This document shows, piece by piece, positions 1-12,400 of a DNA stretch of 64,000 nucleotides (position 1 is its first letter; each line of letters opens with the position of its first letter). The DNA is from Clusia tigrina (taxonomy: Eukaryota; Arthropoda; Insecta; Diptera; Clusiidae). Below the pieces are notes generated by a model. That model did no database searches, had not been told where the DNA came from, and saw only the letters and a list, made by a program, of their open reading frames with translations. Both the position numbers and the translations under genes were made by a program. The stretch is from positions 4,133,501-4,197,500 of the forward strand of contig OV050031.1 in assembly GCA_920105625.2 (NCBI GenBank). The letters run 5' to 3'.

Positions 1-2200
1 GACACAAGCATATGATCAGCTTCCAACTTGGAAAATAGAAGATTGCTTTAATGCTGGCGTGTGTACCATTTTGAATTGCATCAATAAAAACATTATTTTA
101 ATCGGTTTTTTCTAAATTCGAAATTCTCTTAAAAATATTTTTTGAATACATTCAATAAATCCTTGATCTAACTGCAGCCATGGGTATAAAACATATTCAG
201 TAGAATATTGGCTTCTCATACAAATATCGCAAAGCTACCTTCCAGTGTTCTCAAACAACGGGCAGAGTATGAACCGACATGTGAAGGTAAAACCTGACCT
301 ATGCCTTTAAAAGTACTAATAGGATGTTCAAAGTTCTATCGGATATTAGACGCATTCGATTCGTCACTTGTATCTGGTGCTACGTTCTCATCTGCTCCTG
401 TCCCAGCTGGCAGCATCGTAACGCACCATACAAACTGTAAGATTGAGACTCGACAAGTGAGCAGCTCATATGACTTGGCAACAAAATCGTTGGTACGCAG
501 CCCAGACTTCCACTATACTGTGAGCTACGTACCAACTAAAGATTTAAATACAGGATGAGAAGATAAATTTACTAAAATCGTTAGAAGCGCTGCTTACCGT
601 GGAAGTCTCCTCTGCATGCGAACGATTTCGCTAAAAGCCTCTCGTAACCATGGTGTCCCAAGCCTCAGAGTAGAACCAAATTATATTCTTCTATATATAA
701 ATACTCATTAGGCATCTGACGAATTAAAACACACTTTTCAATATAGTTTTTATATAATGTAATAATTTATTGTAATATATTCAACTATTGTTGGTAGCTC
801 TTTGAAATTCAGCTCTTTTATAAATTTTCCTTTTTATTATTTAATTTTAGTACAATGTATTTACTTTTCAACAATCCTTCAATAAAAGCGAGGGGAGATG
901 TTCTTCTTTTGGGAATGAATAATTTATTCATGTGTATATCATCACCTTAGATTACATATTCGAGTTTTACGTTTGTTTGTTTAATTTAAAAAAATATGTG
1001 TTTACTTTTTTTACGATATTCATTTAGGTATATGGGGGTATAAGTAATTTTACAATTTGTGTCTTACAATGCGGACTAAGTTTAATCATATTTATGTTTA
1101 AATAATTATTTCTCCTTGGCTTGAATATTAGATCAGCTTAATTGGGGAGTAAATGTATTTTTTTCTAACAATTTTTGTTTTTGTTCAACACTTTCAGTAA
1201 TTGCCTCCTTTTATTTAAATGTGTGTTGTTGGTACACGTGCACATTTAAATTCAGCAGCTCCTTTTGATGGCTTGGAAATGAAGGAGCCAGAATTCCACC
1301 TTTCGAGTGAGGCCGTGGAATCTATCGCCAACCCTTGAAATACATATTTTCTCTTTAATGGGGGGGGGACCAGAGAGATATACAAAAATGGGTGTTTCAT
1401 TTGTTAAATTTTGTTTGCAATAAATTAAATGGAAGAGAATTGAGTACATTATAATATTTATTTTCATATATAGTATTAAGTGTAATTAATAAATGTTCAT
1501 TCGCGTGCTGTACATTTATATAAGGCATGCCTAAAAGTATGCAACTAAAATTTAAGCTAAATTATGCAATGTAATAAGGCGCGCTTGTTCGTGGGTAATT
1601 AAGTAAAATTTCAATTTATAAACATTAAAAAGCCGGTTACAACGTGTCCAGTGTGTGGGATTTGTCACGTGAGAGAAACCAACAATCGCATGAGCCACGT
1701 TCTGAGGCACTTAATGCATAAGCATGCTACGTCATTAGTTTGCTCCACTCAACTATATTCAAATTACTTTCAATTTTATGCAAAAATAGCTACGAAAGTG
1801 AAACTTAACGCTTCATAGCGTGCACCAAGTCGAAAGGGAATTTTATCTTGCCTTGCGTTAGGCAGTGGCTGGCCTGTTAATGAAATGGTAATTGCTCAAA
1901 GCAACAAAACCAAACCAGCTCTCTAGAACACATAAAACTCTGAAGGACCTAAAAACAATATGAAATCTTTTTAATTATTCTACCAATTGCAGTCAATGTA
2001 AAGGAAAAAAGTGCAATTTAATCAACACAATTCTGAATAAAAACTTTCGAGACTTTTATTCTTTTTGTTCACCTTTTTCATTTCTTATGGCAAAAAGGAG
2101 ATGCATTTACTATGGCTTAAACATAAACTTGCAACTTAACGCACAAAGTTTAAATACATGAAACAAGTTTAAAGCAACACAAAACAAATACTTAAAAATC
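1..2200. other. AT-rich DNA past the tacc 3' end
   Basis: No supported gene. An 85-codon ATG frame at 301-558 (MPLKVLIGCSKFYRILDAFD...) lies in a slightly more complex stretch (240-680) but resembles nothing I know. Confidence 0.4.
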
Positions 2201-2204
2201 TGCA

Positions 2205-2548
2205 GCAGAATTATTGCGTATTTTGTTCATTATTCTAAGGAATATCTCCTGCAATATTATTGTTCCTTATTCTAAAGAATATCCTTCTGCATTATTGGGT
2301 ACGTTTTTCATCATTCTAAACAATATCCTTCTGCAGTATTATTGCGTACTTTGTTCATTATTCTAAAGAATATCTTCTGCAATATTATTGTTAATTATTC
2401 TAAAGATTATCCTTCTGCAGTATTATTGCGTACTTTGTTCATTATTCTAAAGAATATCTTCTGCAATATTATTGTTAATTATTCTAAAGATTATCCTTCT
2501 GCAGTATTATTGCGTACTTTGTTCATTATTCTAAAGAACATCCTTGAA
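2205..2548 (+). repeat. Minisatellite, 84-bp unit of two 42-bp halves
   Basis: Repeats of TATTATTGCGTACTTTGTTC...CTAAAGAATATCTTCTGCAA...GATTATCCTTCTGCAG. Two units are nearly identical, with earlier ones diverged. 84 is a multiple of three, so a spurious frame stays open. It lies just past the tacc 3' end. Confidence 0.85.
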
Positions 2549-3397
2549 ACAACTTAGAAAAGCGCATTTTCATGCATCGCAAGTTGACACGAACTAAGAT
2601 TTTCAAATTGCTTAAACAGAGGTGAACCTACAACGACGCAGCTTACCTCACTTTAAGCTTGTTTATTTATAAACATGTTTAATAAAGTTAATTCAGGGAA
2701 ATTGATGAAAAAAGTTTTAAAAATTATCTACGTAAATACATTCATAATTTGACCTCACTTTTAAGCAAAACGGAAACCTTAAACTAGTTTAAGTCGGGCC
2801 TTTAAGCGTAATAACAATACATTTCTCTTAAAAAGTACAATTTCAATTCAAATAAAAAACAAACAACAAACAAAAAGTTCATTAAAATTTTAGTGCTTTT
2901 GTTAACTTAAATAGCAGAGTTAAATTTAACGCAATATAACTACATTTCGTGTTTATTGTAATTTGTATGTTATGAGTTGTTTTAAACTAATTGCTTAAAT
3001 ATCGCAAAGGCGTGTCTTGACTTATGCGTTGGTTTTTCTTCTTTTTTTTTGTTTTTGTTTTTCTTCAGTTTCTCTATAAACAAATAATTACTGCTACATC
3101 GGCCGTTTGTTTACATTCGATTTCTTTTTATACACTTATGCTTTACGATATAAATTTAGTTGGATATTGGTTAAATACATGGAAAATGAACCAACTTATA
3201 TAACTAGGTCTCAATATCAATAGTGTAAGTTTAAATAGAAATTAAAGGAAATTACAATTATCATAAATTAACAAGTATTTAACAAATTCGCCTTTTAATG
3301 ATTAAAAAGAAGATACATTTTGTATGTGGTTTCAGAGGGGGGGGTTTATATTATTGAGTACGGGAGAGTTGTCTTTATGTTACCAAAGCATTTCTGA

Positions 3398-3403
3398 TTT
3401 ATT
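3398..3403 (-). terminator. tacc: Candidate polyadenylation signal of tacc
   Basis: A minus-strand AATAAA lies about 240 nt after the tacc stop codon, a plausible 3'UTR length. No transcript evidence was available. Confidence 0.45.
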
Positions 3404-3638
3404 ATTTCATATTTAAAAAAGAATGGAAACCACATAAAACAAATTGTACAAAAGGAAAAATTACAATTATGTTTGATCACTTGCACTTGCATGTGAATGA
3501 CTGTGAGAGAGAGAGAGAGTTCTAATATGAATGATTGAAGACGGGCGCACGGCGCACGGCTCACGCTGCCATTCGTCTCCATTTGCACATGCGCGCCACT
3601 GACCTTCAGGCAACTGCTAAAATATGTAATAATCCAAA

Positions 3639-3837
3639 CTACAGGCCACCTGGCACTCCGCCCTGCCCGTTAATGAGCTCATCACAAATCTTCACAAGTT
3701 CCTCGTTCTCGCGCGTCTTCTGCTGCAGCTGTTCGCTGATGGAGCAACGCGATATTTCCTCCTTTTTGAGTTGCGCTTTCAGTTTTGTGGTCTCTATCGT
3801 GTGTTCTTTCCTCATCGATTCGAGCTTTTTATTGGCG
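3639..3837 (-). CDS. tacc: tacc last coding exon, C-terminus of TACC domain
   Basis: The acceptor CTTTTCCAG begins [20 protein letters not shown]. The exon carries [19 protein letters not shown], the near-invariant end of the family, then [10 protein letters not shown] and a TAG stop at 3639-3641. The C-terminal coil binds ch-TOG/Msps-type partners in other animals. Confidence 0.95.
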
Positions 3838-6415
3838 CTGGAAAAGGCGACAATTTCAAGTTATTTTCTTACATACAAGAATAACATTAAATAAATAGAC
3901 TGGGAAATAATGGGAAGTCATGTTTAGATATATATGAGCCAGATTCAATTACCGAAATAGTATTGATACGCAATGTAGTCTAAGAACTGTGTAGAACAGA
4001 CCCCATTTCTATCCCATTAGCTTCCTAGTACGACTTAGCCACTTACGAATTAGCTACTTGAACAAAGGATCGAGATGGAATCCCCGTTTGGGTATGGAGA
4101 GGTTCTGTATAATAAAACTAAATTGGTATGAAGATTGAATCCCCATTTGGGAACCGAGATGTTCTGTATAATAAAAACTAAATGGGTATGGAGTTGGAAT
4201 CCCCGTTTGGGTTTGGAGTTCTGTATAATGAAACTAAATGGGTATGGAGATAGATCCCCCCACTTGGGTATGGATATGTTCTGTATAATGAAACTAAATA
4301 GGTATGGAGATGGACGCCCATTTGGGTATGGAGATGTTCTGTATAATAAAAGCAAATGGGTATGGAGATGGATTCCATTCAGTTTCATTATTCAGAACTG
4401 GGCTCTGCATGATGAAACTAAATGGGTATGGAGATAGATCCCCCACTTGGGTATGAATATGTTCTGCATAATGAAACTAAATGAGTATGGAGGTGGACGC
4501 CCATTTGGGTATAGAGATGTTCTATATAATAAAACTAAATGGGTATGGAGATAGATTCCATTTAGTTTCATTCTTCAGAACTGTACTCTGCATAATGAAA
4601 CTAAATGGGTATGGAGATGGACTCCTCACTTGGTTATGGAGATGAACTCCCCATTTAGTTGTATTATTCAGAACTGATCCTTCTTTATACATCTAAATAT
4701 TATTTTGCTTACTTTTCCAACTGTTGCATGGCATGATTCTTCATTTTCTCATACCGCTGCTCTTGCAATCGCAGATTTTCTAAATTTTGACGTTTCTCCC
4801 CTAATAAAGCATCTTCGTTGGATTTCAATTGTGATGTCATTTCTTTGCTCTTTTCATACTTGCTGCAAAATTCAATTAGAACAATAAAAAAATGCATAAA
4901 TTAAATGACTCGCGCTCGTATATTGGGGAACTTTCAGCTTACACATGCAAATCAGAGAATGTCGTCTCGAGCGATGTTAAATGATGGTAATTTGAATCGC
5001 GATCTGCCTTAACCTCCGCCAGCTGCTTCTCGTAGATCTGTATTAATTGCTCCTTCTCTGCGATGAGTTCTGCGATGGCCTTTTCGTAAGCTTCAATGAC
5101 ACCGCTGTGAAAGCAAATGAAATGAAGTGAGCATGAATTGAAATAGTCTGTTTGCCACTGGGGTTGGCGAAAAGAATCAAAATATAACTTACTTCATTTT
5201 TGATATTGTTTTATCTTTTTCTGTTATTCTTTTTATTAAAGCCTCCTCCCTTTGTTCACCATCTTTCAGTTTCTTCTCAATGTCTTCTGTTTTTAAACTG
5301 CAAATACAAAATATTTAATATAAATTTATATTTAATAAAGTAAATCAAATGAAATAATTAAAATATGAAATGAAGGTATTGATTAAAGCAATTAAGGGGG
5401 GTGCGCTTAATGAGTTGTTAAAGGATATAGACAACGATCGTGCAAAAACCGCGTGTGAGAATATAAAAATTACATAAAATGAGAGGCGTTTGCGACAAAA
5501 CAATATTCAATTGTTGAGTCAGTTACACTATTTGCTTCACATTGTTCCCACATCAGATGCCATTATTACATTATTCACATTAGACGGGTATTAAACGCAT
5601 ACGTAGTCGATCTTTTAAGACACTAAAAGCCATCTGCTAATTAATATTGAATTGTGTCAAACGTCATACGTGTAGCATGGCGCTTAGAACAATTCAATAT
5701 AAAAATAAGTGGTAAGTTGTAACAGAACGGTGGCAGTTTGGTGAACAAATTTGAGGTCAATCGTACTCATGATCCAAGGGCAATTGCACTCCTGAGCAAA
5801 GGTCAATTGCACTCTTGATCAAAGGTCAACTGCACTCTTGATCAAAGGTCAATTGCACTCATGATCCAAGGTCCATTGTACTCATGATCAAATGTGAATC
5901 GCCCTCTTGATCGAAGGTCAATCGCACTCTTGATCAGTCAAACGCACTCTTGATCGCACTCTTGATCAAAGGTCAATTGCACTCTTGATCGAAGGTCAAT
6001 CGCACTCTTGACCAAAGGTTAATCGCTCTCATGATCAAAGTACTAATTTAAATAATTTTCTAGCGAGTTTCTTCATAAAACTGAGATCTGAACTGAAGTG
6101 TTTGGGCTTTCGTCCTGCTCAACGGGATTTGTCCAGTGTTCTCTTCTGTCTTTTAAAGACCGCATCATAATAATAGCATGCATAACAGCGTGAAACAAAG
6201 AGTGGAACTAACTTAAACGTAACAATTTAGTGCAATAATGATCTAATTACAGAGTTATCAAACGAACAGTTCTGCAATCAGTGATTATATTATAAACATT
6301 GGCAGTTAGTTTTTTTTTTTAGAGTATCACAACGATTTCGGCAAAGCACTTAAAAACAGAAAGATAAGCTTCAATGAGGCGTTGCTGAACATTTAAATAG
6401 AAACCATAGCGTAAG

Positions 6416-6455
<40 letters not shown>

Positions 6456-9400
6456 CCATAGAAAAACTAGGTCGAGTAGCTCAGTGACACGAACAACAAC
6501 AACAAAGCCTCGGCCACAGAGTGAGATTGTTGTGAACTACAACAAGTATAATTGGAGGTAATAAAGATCGGTTTTCTAAACAGCAGTCTCACATATTCAT
6601 ATCGATTCTGTATAAAATCTTCCAAAGGACTAATTCTCCTCTCCACATACTTTTGCTTGAGACAAGACAACGATTTACTCCGAGCTTTTGTACACAAAAT
6701 AAGTTGAAATATTTTTACATATTTTTCTTACAAACATATTTCAACATTGTCATAAAATAAACCATGCACTACTTTAAGCCAAATTGATAGGTAAGGACGA
6801 AACTTCATCCAACTAAATTACTCCTACATCTATCTACGAACACTTGGTAAGTTCTCCCAAAAGGACTATTGAAACTTACACTTCATTTCTAATTTTCTTT
6901 TCAAGCTCATCCATTTTGAAGTTGCCGTGCTTTTCATCGGATTGTGAACTGTTAAAGGTGCATTAAAGTTAGTCAAGTGATTATGAAAGCTATAAGAAGG
7001 ATAATAAAAGCAATCGTACTCACTTTGAGTTCTCAAAAGATTTATTACAATCGTTATCAACGTTCATGTCCTTAATCACGTCGACACTCATTGTGACATC
7101 CTTCTGCAAGAGACAAACCAAACATATTAAATCATGGGTGCGTTTCATATTTATAACCAATTAACTTACTTTACTATTCTGGGCTTCTGGGCGTGGGTGG
7201 TTATTGTGATTATGCTTTAAAGTTAGTGGTATACTCCCTGAACGTTCACGTTCCTCCTTTGGTTTGGCACTATCGGTTGGTTTTGTTTTAGCGGGCGTCT
7301 TTGGACGTTCGACCACAAAGGACTGGTTGCTATTGTTGTGCTGCTGTTCGTCCTCCTCAATGGTTGGCGCTAGGCAGGCATTATTATTAGCTGCCAATAA
7401 TAACTGTTGCAATTGTTGCTGCTGTTTGTGTGGCTGATTCACAGGTATTGGCACACCGAGCAACGGATCGAATTTTAATAGCAACGAGCTACGATCAACT
7501 TGAATATTATTATTGCCTTTTGTGAGAAGATAATCAAAATCGGATGGATTCAGAATTACTGTGGAATAAATTTGCAAATAGACCAAAGAAGGACAGACAG
7601 AATTAGTTAATGATGCGATTAGTCACAGAAAATAGCAAATGCAATTAGTTTAGATGACGATAATAAGTTTCAAATTGTTATTTATCTTACAAAATCAAAT
7701 GATTTATTACAAAATCAAATGATTTATCACAAAAATCAAATTAGATTCTTTTATAGACATCAGAATTTGAAGTATGAACGACTCTTATGAGGAAAAACAC
7801 ATGGTATACACTTCTCTAGACATGCATAATGCTTGCCTCACTTTCAGCTATAAAAGGGTCACACCATTATTATGATGAAACCTTGTCCAAAACCAAATCG
7901 GAGTAGAAAATATTCCGCATTTCTTTAACCCACAATCAATCTGATTCTAAGTCTTTGTTCTTAACTTTATATGAAGCTTAAATAGCTTTATAGAGGTCTA
8001 AATAAGCTGGTCAACAGCAGGAAGATATGCTCTTGCTCATAACTACTTTCATCATGCTTCAAGTGAATAAATAGTTCCCTAGTACACTGAAAGCCAGTGG
8101 AATGCGATGTTATTACACAATACAATTCAATAATATTGCAAAAGGCATCAATAAAGTTGTTATTCCTGAGCGGTTCTTGACAAAATTTAACAGTAAAATT
8201 ATATCCACAACCCACGTTAGGGTATTGAATGAAACATTCGGTGATTCTTTATTGCAAAATGCACCATGGAAGAACGCGTCCTCATTCATCTATGTATTTA
8301 TTATAGCTTCTCCAACACTGCGTTTCTTCTTTTCTTTTGTAACTATCTTTAGTTCTTAGCCACAAAGGGTCAATGTTTGCCTAAGTGCGCCCTTCGGGAG
8401 GCCGCCTCACCATCTTTAGTTCTTGATTACAGTGTATTCTGCAAGGTTTCTCCAACAAACTATTATGCTGCAATCTACAAACAGTTCATTCCATTCTGGG
8501 GTCTATTCTTTTGCTGCAAATTAGTGTTCATTTTACGAAAGTGGGCTCTTTTCCAGCACTTCCTGTTGTTTGTTTGGAATGCAATTTAGCCTCATTGTTT
8601 CATCGCACTTTCTGGAGATGATTGCAGCCGTGATATACAATACATGAGCATCATGATGAAATAAACTGCAGTGCAAATTTATTATTGTATTTCTTCCATT
8701 TCGTGTAATGACTGGAAACTGGGTATAGATTAATTTTACACTCGTGTATTCATTTATGCGTTCATTTTAATTTATTTCCTCGTTATGGGCATGTAAATGT
8801 ATCGAACCGCGGGCCAAATTATTGTTAGCGACACATGCGAATTGAGTGAGGTGACTCAAGTTCCATCGACAAAACGTCAACAGACCTTAGATTGCACTAG
8901 AATATATAAAGGGTGTTTTACAATGCGATGGAGATCTTTTGTAATACCCCTGTTTATTCAACGTTTAGGATAGCCTGATCTAGGCTGTTCTCTCAGGTCC
9001 ATTTGAGGCAGAGGGATCAAGTTGAGGAGGTTTACTCATATATAAGATGTATTCTCCATACAATGTATTAGGTGTAACAGACCTCCGCAGTATGTGATCA
9101 GGAGCAGTGACCATTCACACTTTCTCCACAGGATCTACAGATGCCATGACAGGGTCTACAAATGCCATAACAAGATCTACAAATGACATAACAGGATCTA
9201 CATGTGCCTTCACAGGATTTACAGATGCCATCAGAAGATCTACAGATGGCATCATAGGATTTACAGATGCCATCACAGGATCTACAGATGCCATCAGAAG
9301 ATCTACAGATGGCATCATAGGATTTACAGATGCCATCACAAGATCTACAGGTGCCAACTTTTCAAATGTTAGCTGAGTTGAGATACAATGACCACTTAAA

Positions 9401-12400
9401 TCACCAGCGATAACTCTTATTTGCTCCAAGGCATGCTTATCAGCTCATTTAGAAATAAAGTCTACTTGAAGGGCTTTGGTTTATCTTAATCCAGGAGGAC
9501 TGACTTCTTTTTTGTGGATTTCTTCAGCAGGCCTCCAATAAGTATTATATGATAGTCCACGGGAGCGTTCAGAACCATTGAAACAAAAAACGCAGCTTTC
9601 ATTGCTAAGCTATCAATTTGTTCATATCCTTCTACTCCTTTGTCAGCTGTTAACAGAGCTTATGTTCAGGAATATTCTTCCAAGATTGATTTTTCTTTGG
9701 GGCATTTCCTCAGCACACCTGCAGTAGTATTGGATGATATTACACAAAAGGGTTCAGGACTATTCAATTGAGAAGGCGCAACATTCCTTGCTAAGCTATC
9801 AATCTTTTCATATACTTCTACTCCTTTGTCAGCTGGTGACCACAGAGAACAGAGCATATGTTTAATCCAGGAATACTCTTCCAAGATTGATTTTTCTTTG
9901 GGGCATTTCCTCAGCACACCTGCAGTAGTATTGGATGATATTCCACAAAAGGGTTCAGGACCATTCAATCGAGAAGATGCAGCTTTCCTTGCTAAGCTAT
10001 CAGGCTTCTCATTTCCTTCTACACCTGTGTGACCTGGTACCCAGAGCCCACAAGCTGGTACCCACAGTTCACAACCTGGTAACCTTGTGTGACAAATTCA
10101 ATTGACACTACGTCTGTTTAGTACATATTTATATTCACTTTAAATCGTGTGTATAATATAAGGACATATCCATCGATTTTCACCGACTCCACTACATACG
10201 TTGTATGCATTCACATATGAGGCGGTTCACTAAGCAGACTTATGTCTTGCCTTCAGTAATACTGAAACTACAATCACGTTCGAACTCTCGGGAGATCCAA
10301 TTCTTGTCAATATTTTGTTTCCGTTTAGGCTTCTTAAACAATAAACCACCTATTTGTTGGTGTCTGACGGATCTATGCATTCTTCTGACATAGTTCTCGA
10401 ACATTAGGGTCGTATATATCCGATGTATTCGGAGCATGCATCTTGGAAATCCGCTTTAAATAGCTCACTGTCCTACAAACATATATAGAGCACTTTTTGT
10501 CATCACAGCTGACCACTTTCTCTCTTCCTCTCTCTCGCTAAATTTCTTCTTCAAAAGATGAGATCTCCGAGTTGAGATCATTTGTATTTTTCCACTACGA
10601 TTCAACTTTCTTACTCAGATTGCGTTTTTTCCATGCTCAGCGTATCTCATTTGACCTGGATTAATGTTAAAGTAACTCAAGACCCTTGGTTACCTTGGTA
10701 CGACATGGCAGAAGTGCCCGTATACTGCTTTAGGTTGAACCACTGTTTATTAACCGGGCGTAGATATTTGCTTAAATTGATTTCTGTGTTCATATGAGAT
10801 TTTCGAAAACTTTTTTTTTAACAAATTCTTCATGGCACTTCAAATTAAACGAATTCATTTTGTTTTTTAACTGACTTTCTTTCCAAACTTTTCTTATTGC
10901 AGTAGTTGTGAGGGGTGCAATTCCCACATTGATTTCAAAAATAAACAAATAATTACGAACAGTGGCGAGTGTGCATGTGTGTGTGTGTGTGAGCGTGCGT
11001 AGATGAGCGAAAGAGTGCAGGTGTGTGTGTGCGAGGAAATGTGAATGACTAAGAAATTTGTTTAAAGACAAGCGCAAAACATAAGCACGAGAAGAACGAA
11101 CAAACAGTCAGTCATGAGCGTAATTAATTGATTTGGTTGGCGCACCGAAAAAGAATACGTTAAGAACGGATGGAAAAAGCATAAATCCCGAAACTCTACG
11201 ATTCAATCACCGCCGATGCAGTCTAGAAAGTTGTCTTCTGCCACAGCAGGGCCAGTGTTACCCACCAAGAAGGGTCGACGACGTATATCCCCAGCATGCA
11301 GGTTGAGGTTCATTGCTAGGCACAGTCAGGCAAAGTGAGTCATTTATGCAATCGCACTGGGCTTCCACGGAAACTGTCTTTAATGTAAAACCACAAGCAA
11401 GCAGCACACACAGCAGAAGAAAGGAGAAAATTAATTTCACTGCGCCTTAAATTTCCACACACACGTCAAAATATATGATTTTTTAACACAAATTTTCTCT
11501 TATGATTATTTGCCCAATTCGGTAGGGAAATGGAAAAAAATTAAATACTTCTTCACTTGGTTAATAATGTTGGCTGCCAAGAAGAAGCGCACACCACAAA
11601 CACACGCATCTGTGAGGTTGTTTTACAGATTTCACTGCTTGGCAATTTTGTAATCGATCAGAAATTAATTGCACTTTTTACCATATTATTCAATAATAAT
11701 TCACTCTCGTGTAGGCACTTACAAAGTATTTTCTTTATTCTGTGAATAGGAAAATGGTAAAATTCTCGGCACAGTTTTCGACGAGACAGCGAAAACGTAA
11801 ACGTAAACGCAAAAGCAACAACGACGACGACGACAAAAGCTGAAAAACTAAAATTTTTCTCCAAATACTCCAAACGCGAACTGGAGTCTGACGTATTCGC
11901 ACGCAGAGAACACAACAACAGCAACAGTAACAGCAGCAACAGCAAAAGCAGCACTGCTGTGGTTGGTATGCTATGGCAAGAGCGTGAGCGTTGCTTGAAG
12001 GAAAACCAAAGGCCAGCAACGCTCACTCATTTGGTGGGGCGGCGCAGGCTGGAGGCCGTCATGTTATTGTAGCAGTGCCAGCGCAGTGCACAGTGCAGTG
12101 CAAGGCAATGTGCAGTCACACAGCAGGCAAAGCTAATCTCCTAAATGAGCGCTCACTGCAGCAGAGAGAGCAGGAACATAAATAGTTGTCGCTGTGTGGG
12201 CCTCTGAGAGAGCAGGTAGTAAGATTGTTTCGTTTCAGGGTGGTTGCGTTGCGAAAATATATCTGGAACAGCACATTTGACAGATACATCGCAGTCAAAA
12301 AGCAGCAGATACATGAAATACAACCATTTGATAATGGAGAATACTGACCAAACGTGTTTTTCCGAATGAAGAAAGTAGGGAAAACTCTCCAAAGCACTCT

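Noticed and set aside
6467..6697. 76-codon minus-strand frame in the intron between exons 8 and 9 of tacc
   Set aside because: Starts at a non-ATG codon, adds no coiled-coil pattern, and the flanking exons already join in frame without it.
10240..10437. Minus-strand frame rich in basic residues ([20 protein letters not shown])
   Set aside because: Short, flanked by stops, no splice support; could be a retroelement scrap but no diagnostic motif.
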